From Cranoglanis bouderius (taxonomy: Eukaryota > Chordata > Actinopteri > Siluriformes > Cranoglanididae): a stretch of DNA of 64,000 bases. Location of the stretch: the NCBI GenBank assembly GCA_023630585.1, contig CM042548.1, positions 7,809,527 to 7,873,526 on the forward strand. The letters run 5' to 3'. Shown here in pieces: positions 1 to 10,859 of the stretch (positions are counted from its first letter, which is position 1; the number at the start of each line of letters is the position of its first letter). The notes under the pieces are model-generated. The model was not told where the DNA came from. It saw nothing but the letters and a program-made list of their open reading frames with translations, and made no database searches. The position numbers and the translations under genes are program-made.

Positions 1-1755
1 TATAATGTGGACAGGGCCATGTAGCTAACCTTAGAGTATAACTTTTGAAAGATTTCACAATACCAAAAGTACAGCATAGCCTGATGAACTGATATTCAAA
101 CAGATTTTATTCATCAAATAAAATACAGTGTTAATGTTTTAAAAAATGAAAGACGATATGGTGTGCATGATAAAATGCATTTTAAATTCAATTAAACATA
201 GCCTAGGATTTATTTATTAGGATTTATTTTTAGGATTTCATGCTTCATTTTTATCAAGAAAACTAATGCCAAAATTATAACCCTGTCAGTGAAACACTGG
301 AGATGGGGAAAGTCATTTCTAATTACAATAAAGCTTGATAAAACATGACATGAGACAGTGGGGCAGCGAATAGGAGCACATAGAAATATATACAGTATAA
401 AGTATGATTGTGTGATTTCAGTGGTGTTTATGTATCACTTATGTACACAAGTGAAAAAAAGAAACAAAGAATACTGCATAAAAAAGCAGTGTTTATACTA
501 CATAGCCTTTTGCTCTGCTATACTATTCACCAAAGAAGTGAAATACTATAAATACAACATGACAACATGAATACAGTCTAGAGTTGGCCTGAATGATTTT
601 AAACAAAATAAACTCACCATCTCCACACTGCAAATTGGTTGTGGCTGTAGCTCTACCAAGGGCTGTTTTATTTATACAGTAGTTAGATTACTCATTAAAA
701 GCTCGTCTCTTGATAAAGGCCTCAAACAAGCTTTTTCCAAAAATAGTTATATTAAAAAAAAGGACACTGCAGACAACAAGGGGCAAAGGAGCAATGTATC
801 TGGCCGCTCACCGGGGAGGCCAGTGGTAATCAAACAAATCAGACCTGCCAACCTTTAAACTTTTTGTATAGGAGCTCTGCATTTTAACAACAGAACACAA
901 AAATACAGTAAAAGAGCAGTCCTCATTTTTCCGTATTAAAAATGACACATGAGACAATCGACATCCAGAATAACTGACAGTTGAGCAGCTTTCTTGAACT
1001 TTCCGCTTGAAAGATGCACTGATGAGTTGCTCTCATTTTCTGTCATGGAGATTGTTGTTTTAGTTTTTAGTTCATAAATTTGAAACAAAGTCTATCAATG
1101 TCTGTATAACTATAATTAGTATATCACGTCAGTTAACTATATTTATTAGGGATATATAAATATACAAAATATTTCGGTCAAATATTGTTAAAAAAAAAAT
1201 AAATAAAAATTTTAAAAAAGCACTTTCAGTTTTTGGCCAAAAGAAATTGAAAATGGCTGAAAATGTTCACTAGGAAATGCCTACAATGGAGTGTAAAATC
1301 AAACACTTCAGAAATAATTTTGATAGTAATTATGAGTGGACAGACATTTTAAAATGACGTTTGTTTAGTTTGCTCTCCCTCAACTGTCAGAAACCATTCA
1401 TGGCTTCATGAGGCACATAAGAGAAGCAATTTGTACAGGATTATATCGAAACTGTACTGTTATGCTTCCTACTGTTTACTGCATTTACCACCCTCCCTCA
1501 TTCTGCTGTATTATAAGACTTTTGTTAGTTTCCAGTTAATAATAAGCAATCATTATTGGAGGGGAGGGGGGATAAGAGGGAAGCGGGGCTCAAGCAGAAA
1601 AAGTGTGAATACATTTGTGGTAGGGACTGTTATTTTCTGTAATCTGGCCCTGACTCTGAACTAATTTAATCGCCCTGATTTATTGGTTATATTAATTGCA
1701 TGATCAGATAAACTTTTTCATATTTTAGTCACTGTGTTGTTTGTACTTATTTGTG
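1..1755. other. A+T-rich sequence, no gene seen
   Basis: No coding region, RNA gene or recognisable repeat is visible on either strand. Open frames here are short (77 codons or fewer) and resemble no family. Nothing more can be supported. Confidence 0.6.
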
Positions 1756-1756
1756 C

Positions 1757-2027
1757 ACTATATGGCCAAAGGTATGTGGACACTTGACCATCACACGCGT
1801 ATGTTCTTTTAGGACATCCCATTCTAGAGTTAGTCATCCTTTCGATCTTCTGCAAAGTCTTTCCACTAGATTTTGGAGCATGGCTGTGGGGATTTGTGCT
1901 CATTCCGCCACAAGAGAATGAGTAAGGTCAGGCACTGATGACGGGCGAGGAGGCCTGGTGTGCAGTCAGCGTTCCAATTCATCCTAAAGGTATGGTGTCC
2001 TCATACTTTTGGCCATATAGTGTATAA
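1757..2027. mobile_element. Short non-autonomous Tc1/mariner-type element (MITE)
   Basis: The left end reads CACTATATGGCCAAAGGTAT and the right end carries its near-perfect complement (TTTTGGCCATATAGTG), giving terminal inverted repeats of about 25 bp around a ~270-bp unit. The right end is followed by TA, as expected for a TA target duplication; the left TA has changed to TG. The interior has no transposase frame. I recognise this TIR sequence as a common fish repeat of Tc1 type. Assignment to superfamily is from the TA flank and end sequence only. Confidence 0.65.
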
Positions 2028-2275
2028 AACAATGAAGTAAGCTGCATTTAGTTAGATTTTCAGTAGCTCATTAATGCCGACATTACACAACAGAACTATT
2101 ACCTATAAAATCATTTTATAATTGTATTTACACTAAAAGGACCTATTGATGGGTAATTTATACACAATTCTCGACTAATGAGGATTCTAAAATACCACTG
2201 TATCAGAGGATTTTTAATGTCACACCACTTGTTTCACTCATGTCAGTGCAGGCATGTTCAAAAAATACCAACAGG

Positions 2276-2400
2276 GTGCCATCCATCCATCCATCCATCC
2301 ATCCAGCCATCCATTTTCTATACCGCTTATCCTACACAGGGTCGCGAGGGAGCCTGGAGCCTATCCCAGGGAACTTAGGGCACAAGACACCACCAATAGC
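2276..2400 (-). repeat. 3' tail of a tRNA-derived SINE (family 2)
   Basis: A (CATC)n run at 2281-2304 is followed by a block containing ATACCGCTTATCC, AGGGTCGCGAGGGAGCC and GAGCCTATCCCAGGG. The same block, better preserved, ends the repeats at 15.3 kb, 19.85 kb and 57.7 kb, where a tRNA-like head lies at the other end. Only the tail and its tetranucleotide repeat survive here, in minus orientation. It is cut off at about 2400 by Tc1-like sequence. Confidence 0.6.
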
Positions 2401-2402
2401 AC

Positions 2403-3106
2403 ACCAAGAGCTCAGTTAATGTTCACATCAAACATCAGAATAGAGAAAAATGTGATCTCAGTGATTGACTGTGGCATGGTTGTTGGGGCCAAACAGGCTG
2501 GTTTTAGCATTTTAGAAACTGCTGATAGTTTCTAAACAGTGTCTCGAATTTACACAGAATGGTGCAAAAAAAACAAAAAAACACATAATGAGCAACAGTT
2601 CTGCAGGCAGTAAGCCTTGTTCATGAGAGAGGACAGAGGAGAATGGTTCGGGCTAACAGGTTTCCACTCAGCTTCTGCCTCAATGTTCGATGCATTGTTG
2701 TGCATTCTGACATGTTTTTCTGCTCCTTACCATAGCCTTCATATCTGGCCATTCTCCTCTGACCTCTCTCATCAACAAGGCATTTACACTCACAGCACCA
2801 CTGTTCACAGGATGTTTCTTGTTTTTCACCCTAGAGATTCTTGTGCGTTGAAGTACCAGAAAATGAGCAGTTTTTGAAATACTCAAAGCAGCTTTTCTGG
2901 CAGTAACAACCATGTTATGGTCAAAATAACTGAAATCACATTTTCCCCAATTCAGATATTTCATGTGAACATCAATTGAAGCTCTTGGCATGTAGCTGAA
3001 TCATTTTATGTATTGTGCTACTGCCACGTGATTTGCTGATTGGATAATTGCATGAATGGGCAGGTTTCCAGATGTTGCTATTAAGGTGGCCGGCCAGTGT
3101 ATATTA
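2403..3106. mobile_element. Inverted dimer of a Tc1-like element's 5' region (family C)
   Basis: Bases 2403-2680 in plus orientation and 2681-3106 in minus orientation are diverged copies of the same Tc1-like 5' region. Both contain AGTTAATGTTCACATC-like and GCATGGTTGTT-like blocks, and both reach the GAGAGAGGACAGAGGAGAATGG-type segment near the centre. The outer right end (3060-3106) has the terminal sequence, with GGCCGGCCAGTG near its tip; the left arm lacks its terminal ~100 bp. Frames in both arms are broken and only the DNA-binding half of the transposase is represented. Other family C fragments lie at 14.9, 31.7 and 35.4 kb. Confidence 0.65.
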
Positions 3107-3617
3107 TACTATATTTTAGCATGTCTTACAGCTAACATTTCTAAAAACAAAGCCATTGCTTATAGAATGGCACATTTGAATAGATCCAGTAACAGAGCAC
3201 TAGGAGGGTGATGGATTTTTGTCTACCTCCAGGAAAAAAAATTAAGTAATTGCAGTGTTCTGAAATCAACCTTAAAGAAGCTGTTTTGCAGATTTGTGTC
3301 AATAAGTATTAAGTATGATGAACCAACTGCACTGGTCTTGCATGCTACAGAGTGGTGTTTTAAATAAATATTCAATATTACCTTCCTCATAGAATCAATA
3401 CTGTGCTCCAAGATTAAATGCATTTAGTTTACAGTCTTTTCTGTTTTTTTTTTTTGTTTTTTTTTATGAATTGACCCATGAAGCAACTTGAGACTATTAT
3501 CAATAAGCATAAATAATTGTGTACCAGCTGAAACGTAAACATTTATGAGTGACAAGAGACAAAATATTGGATTTAATTAGCACTATACAATAAAACTAGC
3601 TTTTACTACACACAGTG
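3107..3617. other. No feature recognised
   Basis: A+T-rich sequence with T-runs near 3445-3470. I see no gene, inverted-repeat element or known repeat here. Confidence 0.5.
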
Positions 3618-4098
3618 ATGCTTGAATGTTTTGGAATGGCCAAGTCAAAGTACTGACCTTTAATCCAATAGAAATGTTGTGGAAGAACCTGAAGCAAGCA
3701 GTTCATGTGAGGAAACCCACCAGCATCCCAGAGTTGAAGCTGTTCTGTACTGAGGAATGGGCTAAAATTCCTCCAAGCTGATGTGCAGGACTGATCAACA
3801 GTTACCAGAAATGTTTAGTTGCAGTTATTGCTGCACAAGGGGGTCGCACCAGATACCGAAAGCAAAGGTTCACATACTTTTGCAACTCACGGATATGTAA
3901 TATTGGATAATTTTCCTCAATAAATAAATGACCAAGTAAAATATTTTTGTCTCATTTGTTTAATTTTGTTCTCTTTGTCTACTTTTAGGACTGATGATGT
4001 TTTAGGTCATATTTATGACCTATCACCATATTTATGACCTATTTATTTACAAATATAGAAAATTCTAAATGGTTCACAAACTTTCAAGCACCACTGTA
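3618..4098 (+). mobile_element. 3' remnant of a Tc1-like transposon
   Basis: The plus strand encodes the C-terminal part of a Tc1 transposase: EWPSQS, then after a one-base shift NPIEMLWKNLKQ (holding the last catalytic Glu), then FCTEEWAKIPP, CAGLINSYQK and a terminal AAQGGRTRY (to about 3858). An in-frame stop follows the KIPPS segment. About 240 bp of non-coding sequence leads to a terminal repeat ending CAAGCACCACTGTA, the usual Tc1 end with TA at 4097-4098. The 5' two thirds of the element, including the first two Asp residues, are missing. Confidence 0.75.
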
Positions 4099-4099
4099 C

Positions 4100-4550
4100 A
4101 TGGTGCCTTCTAGAATTATTGGTACCCTTCAAGAAAATGTCCAAAAAAGTAACATTAAAAAAAAAGAATAACACATACAATAAGTGATATTTTGGGCTAG
4201 AACTTATAGGGACATTGTATAGTTTTGTTTAAAATAAAATAAAATAAAATAACTGACACCTGTACTGGAGACAATAACAGTGCTGAGTCTCTTCCTGTAA
4301 CGTCTAACAAGATTAAATATACTAGTAGAGGGATATTTAAGTTCTGTCTCATTTGTGTTGAAAGTTTTCTCCCATGGTAATGGACAAGAAAGGGATTTTA
4401 CATGTGTATGACCACGAAAACAAGACATGGTTAAAGGCAACAACGGAGTTCCTGGGGACGGAGAGCAAATGAAAATATGTTTTTCACACATGACAATTTG
4501 TTTGTATTTATTTAAAATATTACTTAGGGTCTTCAGTATTTTTGGCACAT
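4100..4550 (-). mobile_element. Degenerate Tc1-like remnant
   Basis: The left end, GGTGCCTTCTAGAATTATTG, resembles the terminal repeat of the better-preserved element at 55-56 kb. On the minus strand at about 4260-4310 a segment reads LVRRYRKRLSTVIVSSTG, which aligns with the extreme C-terminus LIRHYRRRLRAVILAKGG of that element. The right end (TTTTTGGCACATATACAG) is a weak inverted match. The catalytic core is absent. The element starts within 2 bp of the end of its left neighbour. Confidence 0.5.
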
Positions 4551-4551
4551 A

Positions 4552-4869
4552 TACAGTGGAGTCTAAAAGTCAGAGACCACTAGTGAAAATGTTTCTGTTC
4601 TGCATTCTTTTCTAATTTAATACAGTAATTTTCCTCACAAATTATATTATTGACAAAACCTGGGTGAAAAGTAGAATTTTTGAAATATTGACATGAATTT
4701 CAGAGTTTCTTAGTATTTGGTATTTGCTTTAATGACAGTGTGAACTCGAGCTGGCAAGTTTTTGCAAAACCTTATGATCCATTTTAGATCAAATCCATCT
4801 GCATGTCGTCCCAGAAAATCCCAGATTTTCAGTGTGGTCTCAGACTTTTGTTTCTCACTTTATATACAG
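4552..4869. mobile_element. ~318-bp MITE with terminal inverted repeats
   Basis: The left end is TACAGTGGAGTCTAAAAGTC followed by AGAGACCACT. The right end is GTGTGGTCTCAGACTTTTG then, through TATATACAGTTA, the inverted counterpart. The terminal repeats are therefore about 30-38 bp with mismatches and begin CAGT next to TA, typical of non-autonomous Tc1/mariner elements. No transposase frame is present. Confidence 0.6.
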
Positions 4870-5699
4870 TTAATCATGCTTTTGAATGTTTTATTCGACA
4901 ATTGATTTAAAAAATCAATAACATCATGCATGTAACTTCAGCATTCTGTCAGCACCTGCTATATGTTACATCATTTCCATGCATCCATATGAACTAGAAG
5001 GAATTTTCTTTTTTATTTTAGTTAACTGCTATTGGAAATCTCCAAAGGATTCCATCTACTTGCATTTCTTCCATAAAATTATTCTGTCCTCCATCAGGTC
5101 TTTATTTCTGGATCAGGAAAATGTCCATAAAAGCTGTCTACCTATGCATAATTAAGCAGAAGTATATGATAAGTACCTCTAAATAATAAATAAGTTTTAC
5201 TCATATTAGCAATAATTGAAGTGCTCAGTGTTGAATAAACGAATCATTAGAGTTTCACTCAAGAAAATGCCATGACAAATATACTCAAGACTAACAATGA
5301 GGGCAAAATCCCAGGTTTACACAAATAAACACTAAATATACTTAATCAAACCAAATGTATAAAGCAGAGAGATAAACTGAACATGAAATAAGACTGTGTC
5401 TGCCTATTAGAAAAAAATCTGGAACAGGAATTGCAGGAAACGAGTGACTGATGATAATTAACCTACAGCACCATCAGAGAGCAGCCAGGAAAGAATGTCA
5501 CAGGTTCTGCAGTGCTATTTACAGACAGATTTATTTTATAGGCCTGCATGATGATAGGTAAAATAATTATGAAAATCATTATTTATCACAATGAAACTGC
5601 AGATTTTCCTGCATGTCAAAATGTACTAGTTTTCTTATACAAGATCCTACTTTCTTATACATGACCCTACATGACACAGGTGACAATTTAAAAGAAAAA
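4870..5699. other. No feature recognised
   Basis: About 830 bp with no coding sequence, inverted-repeat element or known repeat that I can support. Confidence 0.5.
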
Positions 5700-5709
5700 C
5701 CATCTCTTA

Positions 5710-6135
5710 GTAATGTATTGATCCAATGCCAAGACTGTGCCTTGGAACACTTCCTACAAATATCTGGAACTGTACTGGATGGATGAACTCCATTCTTCCA
5801 AAAGATATTTCATCACTTGGTGCTTTGATGAAGGTGGTGGAACATGTTGTCTAACAAAAAATCTCACATAGGTGTTATGTTTGGTTGAGATTTGGTGACT
5901 TTGAAGGCCGTATCAAACAATTTACATTATTTTCATATTCATCGAACCATCCGGTCAGCCCTTATGTCCTGTGGATGGGGACAATGTCATCTTGAAAGAG
6001 ACCACTCTGATTAGGATAGAAATGTTTCATCAGGATAAAGGTGATCAGTCAGAATAATGCCTTGATTTGGATTTGCAGTGACCTTTCCCACTGAGAGGAC
6101 AAGTTAACCCATACTTTGACAGTGAAATTCTCCCC
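5710..6135 (-). pseudogene. Tc1-like transposase relic
   Basis: Reading the minus strand gives LFQDDIVPIHRT, the second catalytic Asp block of a Tc1-type DDE domain (usual form FQDDNAPIHRA). EYENNVNCLIRPSKSPNLN follows, corresponding to the WPSQSPDLNPIE region. The catalytic Glu position is now a TAA stop (5875-5877). Upstream, a block around 6000-6130 matches the middle of the same family. Several other stops and shifts are present and no terminal repeats are evident, so this is an old internal fragment. The family differs from the others in this window. Confidence 0.7.
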
Positions 6136-6194
6136 ACTGCATTTTTTCCTTTAATTTGTCACCTGTTTGTATATTGATTTAAATGTAGGCTTGA

Positions 6195-6700
6195 GACTCT
6201 TAAAAATAAGGTTCCAATTAGGACCAAAAAGGGTTTTTCAGCCTGATGCCATAGGAGAACCCTTTTAAATTGCAAAAAGAACCTTTTACTCTCAAGTTCT
6301 TTAGAGAACCATCTATTTACTGGTGCTTTAAAGATCTCAGAAATGGTTCTTCACAGCCGTGCCGCAAGGGACCGTGTTATCGTAAGTTCTCTAAAAAAAA
6401 ACCTTAGTGCTTTAAGGAACCAAAGTAAGGTTCTTAAGAGTGATACCATGAGAACCTTTTCCAGTCCCACAAAGAACCTTATAGGGTTCACTTTAACCTG
6501 TTAAGGGATGATGCCTTGAAGAACCAATACACTGCTGTGAAGAACCTATAATGAACTATAAAGAACTTCTTTAATCTCCAAAGAACCACATAGCTCAACT
6601 CAAGAACCCTAAGCAATGAAAAATGGTTCCTGACAAGAAGGTTCTTTGCAGAACCTATGATGTTATAAAAAACCATTAAAGAACCTATATTATTAAGAGC
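6195..6700 (-). mobile_element. AGAACC-rich MITE, copy 1
   Basis: A 506-bp unit with ends GACTCTTAAAAATAAGG and TATTATTAAGAGC (inverted, about 15 bp). Its interior holds more than ten AGAACC or AAGAACC motifs spaced irregularly at about 15-40 bp. A second copy in opposite orientation lies at 12087-12598 and matches over essentially its whole length by eye. No open frame of interest is present. The superfamily is uncertain; copy 2 is flanked by TA on both sides. Confidence 0.7.
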
Positions 6701-6711
6701 ATATCTCTCTG

Positions 6712-6713
6712 TG

Positions 6714-6774
<61 letters not shown>
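6712..6774. repeat. (GATA)n microsatellite
   Basis: About 15 consecutive GATA/TAGA units. The open frame running through it on the minus strand (Ile-Tyr-Leu-Ser repeats) is simply a translation of the tetranucleotide. Confidence 0.95.
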
Positions 6775-7395
6775 TAGCTGTCAGATCCATATATAACATA
6801 ATGTCACTAGAGCTTATAATTACCCCTCATTAATTGAGGAAGCTAAAAATCATAACAATGAGTAAAAAAGTGACTAATTGTGTAGCTGCATCATTATTTT
6901 TGTCTCATGCATTAAGAAAGCAAAACAATTTTAACTTTTATAGAGAAACTGAGTTCCATGTTTCCACTCTTGGGGCTCCCAGGAATAAACTAAAACCTAA
7001 ATATTAAGACTAAACGAAATCCCCTAACACAGAGCTTCTATTAATAGTATATGGTATATTAGAAGCATAAACGTGCCTCATCAACTGCTGAACATGTTTT
7101 ACATTCATATACTGAATTGTATGTAGACACCATTTCAAGGATTGCCAGACTGAGCAGGGAAACATGGCCTTGGCCTGGCACATGTAGTTTGGCAAACTTA
7201 CAGCTGAGGCTGGGATATAGTGAACTCAGTGAATTTTAGACAGCAATTGGGCCCAAAGCAGTGTATCTAATCTGGCAAGCCAGCCACATTATCATTCAAC
7301 ATCAGCGCTCCTGAGTCCTATTTGGAGCGTAACATTACTTTCTCATGGTGATGTCTCATAGTAATATAATGAAATATTTGCATGTCTTTTCCATT
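6775..7395. other. No feature recognised
   Basis: Non-coding sequence without a repeat or gene that I can identify. Confidence 0.5.
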
Positions 7396-7447
7396 CGGGC
7401 TGGGCGATATGAAAAAATATCATATCACAATACTTTTGTATGATACA

Positions 7448-7448
<1 letters not shown>
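7396..7448 (+). repeat. Left part of a dispersed repeat interrupted by a Tc1 element
   Basis: GGGCTGGGCGATATGAAAAA followed by ATATCATATCACAATAC is the start of a dispersed fish repeat that normally contains a GATATATATC-type core. Its continuation, TATCACAATATCGAGGTTTG, resumes at 9110 beyond the Tc1 element and its flanking (TA)n. This gives a nested arrangement. Recognition of the host repeat is from memory of similar sequences. Confidence 0.4.

Positions 7449-7534
<86 letters not shown>
7449..7534. repeat. (TA)n microsatellite, left flank of Tc1 element
   Basis: About 40 TA units, slightly interrupted near 7525. It directly adjoins the left inverted repeat of the Tc1 element. A matching tract lies on the other side, so the element probably inserted into one (TA)n tract that has since expanded. 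Confidence 0.9.
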
Positions 7535-9033
7535 CAGGTGCATCTCAATAAATTAGAATGTCGTGAAAAAGTTCATTTATTTCAGTAATTCAACTCAAAT
7601 TGTGAAACTCGTGTATTAAATAAATTCAATGCACACAGACTGAAGTAGTTTAAGTCTTTGGTTCTTTTAATTGTGATGATTTTGGTTTACATTTAACAAA
7701 AACCCATCAATTCACTATCTCAACAAATTAGAATATGGTGACATGCCAATCAGCTAATCAACTCAAAACACCTGCAAAGGTTTCCTGAGCCTTCAAAATG
7801 GTCTCTCAGTTTGGTTCACTAGGTAAGCCACAAACATTCATTGCCAAAGAAGCTGGCTGTTCACAGAGTGCTGTATCCAAGCATGTTAACAGAAAGTTGA
7901 GTGGAAGGAAAAAGTGTGGAAGAAAAAGATGCACAACCAACCGAGAGAACCGCAGCCTTATGAGGATTGTCAAGCAAAATCGATTCAAGAATTTGAGTGA
8001 ACTTCACAAGGAATGGACTGAGGCTGGGGTCAAGGCATCAAGAGCCACCACAAACAGACGTGTCAAGGAATTTGGCTACAGTTGTCGTATTCCTCTTGTT
8101 AAGCCACTCCTGAACCACAGACAACATCAGAGGCATCTTACCTGGGCTAAGGAGAAGAAGAACTGGACTGTTGCCCAGTGGTCCAAAGTCCTCTTTTCAG
8201 ATGAGAGCAAGTTTTGTATTTCATTTGGAAACCAAGGTCCTAGAGTCTGGAGGAAGGGTGGAGAAGCTCATAGCCCAAGTTGCTTGAAGTCCAGTGTTAA
8301 GTTTCCAAAATCTGTGATGATTTGGGGTGCAATGTCATCTGCTGGTGTTGGTCCATTGTGTTTTTTGAAAACCAAAGTCACTGCATCCATTTACCAATAA
8401 ATTTTGGAGCACTTCATGCTTCCTTCTGCTGACCAGCTTTTTGAAGATGCTGATTTAATTTTCCAGCAGGATTTGGCACCTGCCCACACTGCCAAAAGCA
8501 CCAAAAGTTGGTTAAATGACCATGGTGTTGGTGTGCTTGACTGGCCAGCAAACTCACCACACCTGAACCCCATAGAGAATCTATGGGGTATTGTCAAGAG
8601 GAAAATGAGAAACAGGAGACCAAAAAATGCAGATGAGCTGAAGGCCACTGTCAAAGAAACCTGGGCTTCCATACCACCGTGCCACAAACTGATCACCTCC
8701 ATGCCACACCGAATTGAGGCAGTAATTAAAGCAAAAGGAGCCCCTACCAAGTATTGAGTACATGTACAGTAAATGAACATACTTTCCAGAAGGCCAACAA
8801 TTCACTAAAAATGTTTTTTTTATTGGTCTTATGAAATATTCTAATTTGTTGAGATAGTGAATTGGTGGGTTTTTGTTAAATGTGAGCCAAAATCATCACA
8901 ATTAAAAGAACCAAAGACTTAAACTACTTCAGCCTGTGGCATTGAATTTATTTAATACACGAGTTTCACAATTTGAGTTGAATTACTGAAATAAATTAAC
9001 TTTTCCATGACATTCTAATTTATTGAGATGCAC

Positions 9034-9036
<3 letters not shown>
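7535..9036 (+). mobile_element. Near-complete Tc1-like transposon
   Basis: The element is about 1.5 kb. Its left terminal repeat starts CAGGTGCATCTCAATAAATT (7535 to about 7745) and its right one ends with the complement, CACCTG at 9036 (from about 8826). Each ~210-bp arm has the IR/DR layout: the outer AATAAATTAGAATG-type motif recurs near the inner end as CAACAAATTAGAATATGG. TA flanks both ends. A single transposase gene lies between the arms. This is the best-preserved mobile element in the window. Confidence 0.92.
7798..8757 (+). pseudogene. Tc1-like transposase with one premature stop
   Basis: One reading frame of 320 codons covers the gene, broken only by TAA at 8398-8400 (codon 201); 8404-8757 continues in the same frame. 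It begins with a short helix-turn-helix region (FIAKEAGCSQSAVSKHV, residues ~14-30) and a basic GRKKCGRKR linker (36-44). The catalytic triad is intact: D135 in LFSDESKF, D225 in FQQDLAPAHT and E260 in NPIENLW. The last two are separated by 34 residues, so this is DD34E. The protein ends IKAKGAPTKY, as Tc1 transposases do. The N-terminus is somewhat short for the family (~320 against ~340 residues). The transposase cuts and reinserts the element at TA by binding the inverted repeats. The stop lies between the two Asp residues and should abolish activity. Confidence 0.92.

Positions 9037-9112
<76 letters not shown>
9037..9112. repeat. (TA)n microsatellite, right flank of Tc1 element
   Basis: About 37 TA units directly after the right inverted repeat; the counterpart of the tract at 7449-7534. 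Confidence 0.9.
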
Positions 9113-9116
<4 letters not shown>

Positions 9117-9416
9117 AATATCGAGGTTTGCAGACAAACTGCCAGCAGAACAGTAGTACTGTTAATTTAAATAACTTGGAAATTCTGAGTTTAATGATAC
9201 TTTTATTTAATATCGACAAAAATTGAGTGCAAAATTTTAGAGATTCAGACAAAATACAAACATGCAATCAGCTGCTTCCAATCAATGCTTGTAACTGTTA
9301 GAGATGACTGACCACAATATCACTGTAATCTTGCCATATTTCCCAGTCCAATTCTACCATCGTAACAATTAATAATGCAACCAGATGATTAACATGGGAT
9401 TATATAGTGTTTAGCA

Positions 9417-9447
<31 letters not shown>

Positions 9448-10300
9448 TACAAATACATGGCCGTAACTAGCTTTGAAGACACAAAGGTCCAGAACTCAGT
9501 AGTTTTGTAGGGTTTCTGTTTTTGTGGTCAAAGATCTGACATATAGCTCTGATATAAATGCAAAAGAATATGTAAGAACATATAATATAAATGTGAGTGG
9601 CAGTTGGCAGTTTGTAAAATGTTTAGTCTAAATGTTTAGTGCTTTGTGCCAGGAGCACCTGTAAGCTTGAAAACAAATTCCTTGTGTGTTGAAGCCAATA
9701 AAGCTGTTTCTGATTCTGAAATTCGATATTTTATTTAGACTACCTGTAATGTTGCTAGCCAAATCAGCTTGCTAGAGGAAGTAACATTAGCTAAACAGCT
9801 ACATACTGATACTCATACTCAAGCTCATTAGTTGACTATAAATAAACATCTCATGTTACTTCCGTTGTTGTATTGTGCGATGTTACTCATTAATAACATA
9901 CCACGAGCACGATAATGTGCATTATTATTATTATTATTAACCACAGTATATTGATGAATAATATAATGCAAAGTAATTTAGAAATCAACAGGTAATTTAC
10001 AAGCAGGCTGTCTTGTAAACAGTTCAACTGGAGTCAAAAATGGAATATAATGGAGATTAGAAATTAGCAGTCGATGTAGTATACTGTGCATTTGGAACTG
10101 TGATGTATGAACTATGACACATTTCTGCAATGTGGACCTGACTACAGTTTTGATCCTGCACATATAGAAAGTGAGGCCTTATACCTGTAAGCGTAACAGT
10201 CAGTTTAATCAACGCTGTGCTCGCTTGACTATTTTTACTTCCAATGTACAGCCGTTCACAGTGTATCTATTTCCGTCTTGTTTAATATGATTAAACAGCG
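9113..10300. other. Continuation of dispersed repeat, then unrecognised sequence
   Basis: The first 100-250 bp (TATCACAATATCGAGGTTTG onward) looks like the right part of the repeat whose left part is at 7396-7448. A (TTG)n run lies at 9418-9446 and an (ATT)n run at about 9924-9940. Nothing else is recognisable. Confidence 0.4.
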
Positions 10301-10309
10301 AGTCCAGGG

Positions 10310-10366
10310 GGGAAAAAAAAATAATAATAATTAATTAATTAATTAATAAATAAATAAATAAATAAA
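10310..10366. repeat. A+T simple repeats (AAT, AATT, AAAT)
   Basis: Successive short runs of AAT, TAAT and AAAT units. Similar AAT runs recur at 10577-10595. Confidence 0.85.
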
Positions 10367-10367
10367 C

Positions 10368-10432
10368 GCTTGCATGTTGCGCCGCGTACGCGTAGACGCG
10401 TAGACGCACGCTGCCTTGCGCGTGCACGTTAC
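10368..10432. other. Short CpG-dense block
   Basis: Within 65 bp there are about a dozen CpG dinucleotides (TTGCGCCGCGTACGCGTAGA and following), in an otherwise CpG-poor window. It lies about 450 bp left of the candidate exon and the larger CpG-rich patch. It may be part of an unmethylated promoter region, but no core promoter motif is obvious. Confidence 0.35.
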
Positions 10433-10859
10433 CAAATTCAACAAGTACAAGGTATTTTCATTTATATCCGGTATTATTACACTTGACTCGTAATTGTTGG
10501 GATGCTTTCTGTATTTCACAGGGAAATGAAACACTAGTTGTTGCACCATGCATTTAATCCCCTATTTTCCCACTGGGTAATAATAATAATAATTAAAAAA
10601 AAGAAAATAAATAAATAACACAGACTCAATTCTTATCCTTATCCTAGTGTGTAGTATTGTGGAAGAAAGTTAATGACTTTTTTTTTTCTTTTTTTTTTAC
10701 ACTAGCCTATATTTACAATAACTTCTTCAGGGTTCATATAGCCTAGTGTATGAAAAGGACAAGTAATTATAGCCTACAGTGTTAAAACACAAGGTCCTTG
10801 TGTTTTATTTCCACAAATGTGGGATAAGTGTGTGAAAAGATTCTGCCAGACATCTTACC

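Noticed and set aside
6195..6700. Regularly recurring AGAACC motifs that look array-like
   Set aside because: Not a CRISPR array: the repeats are six bases, spacing is irregular, and the block is a MITE with inverted ends and a second copy.
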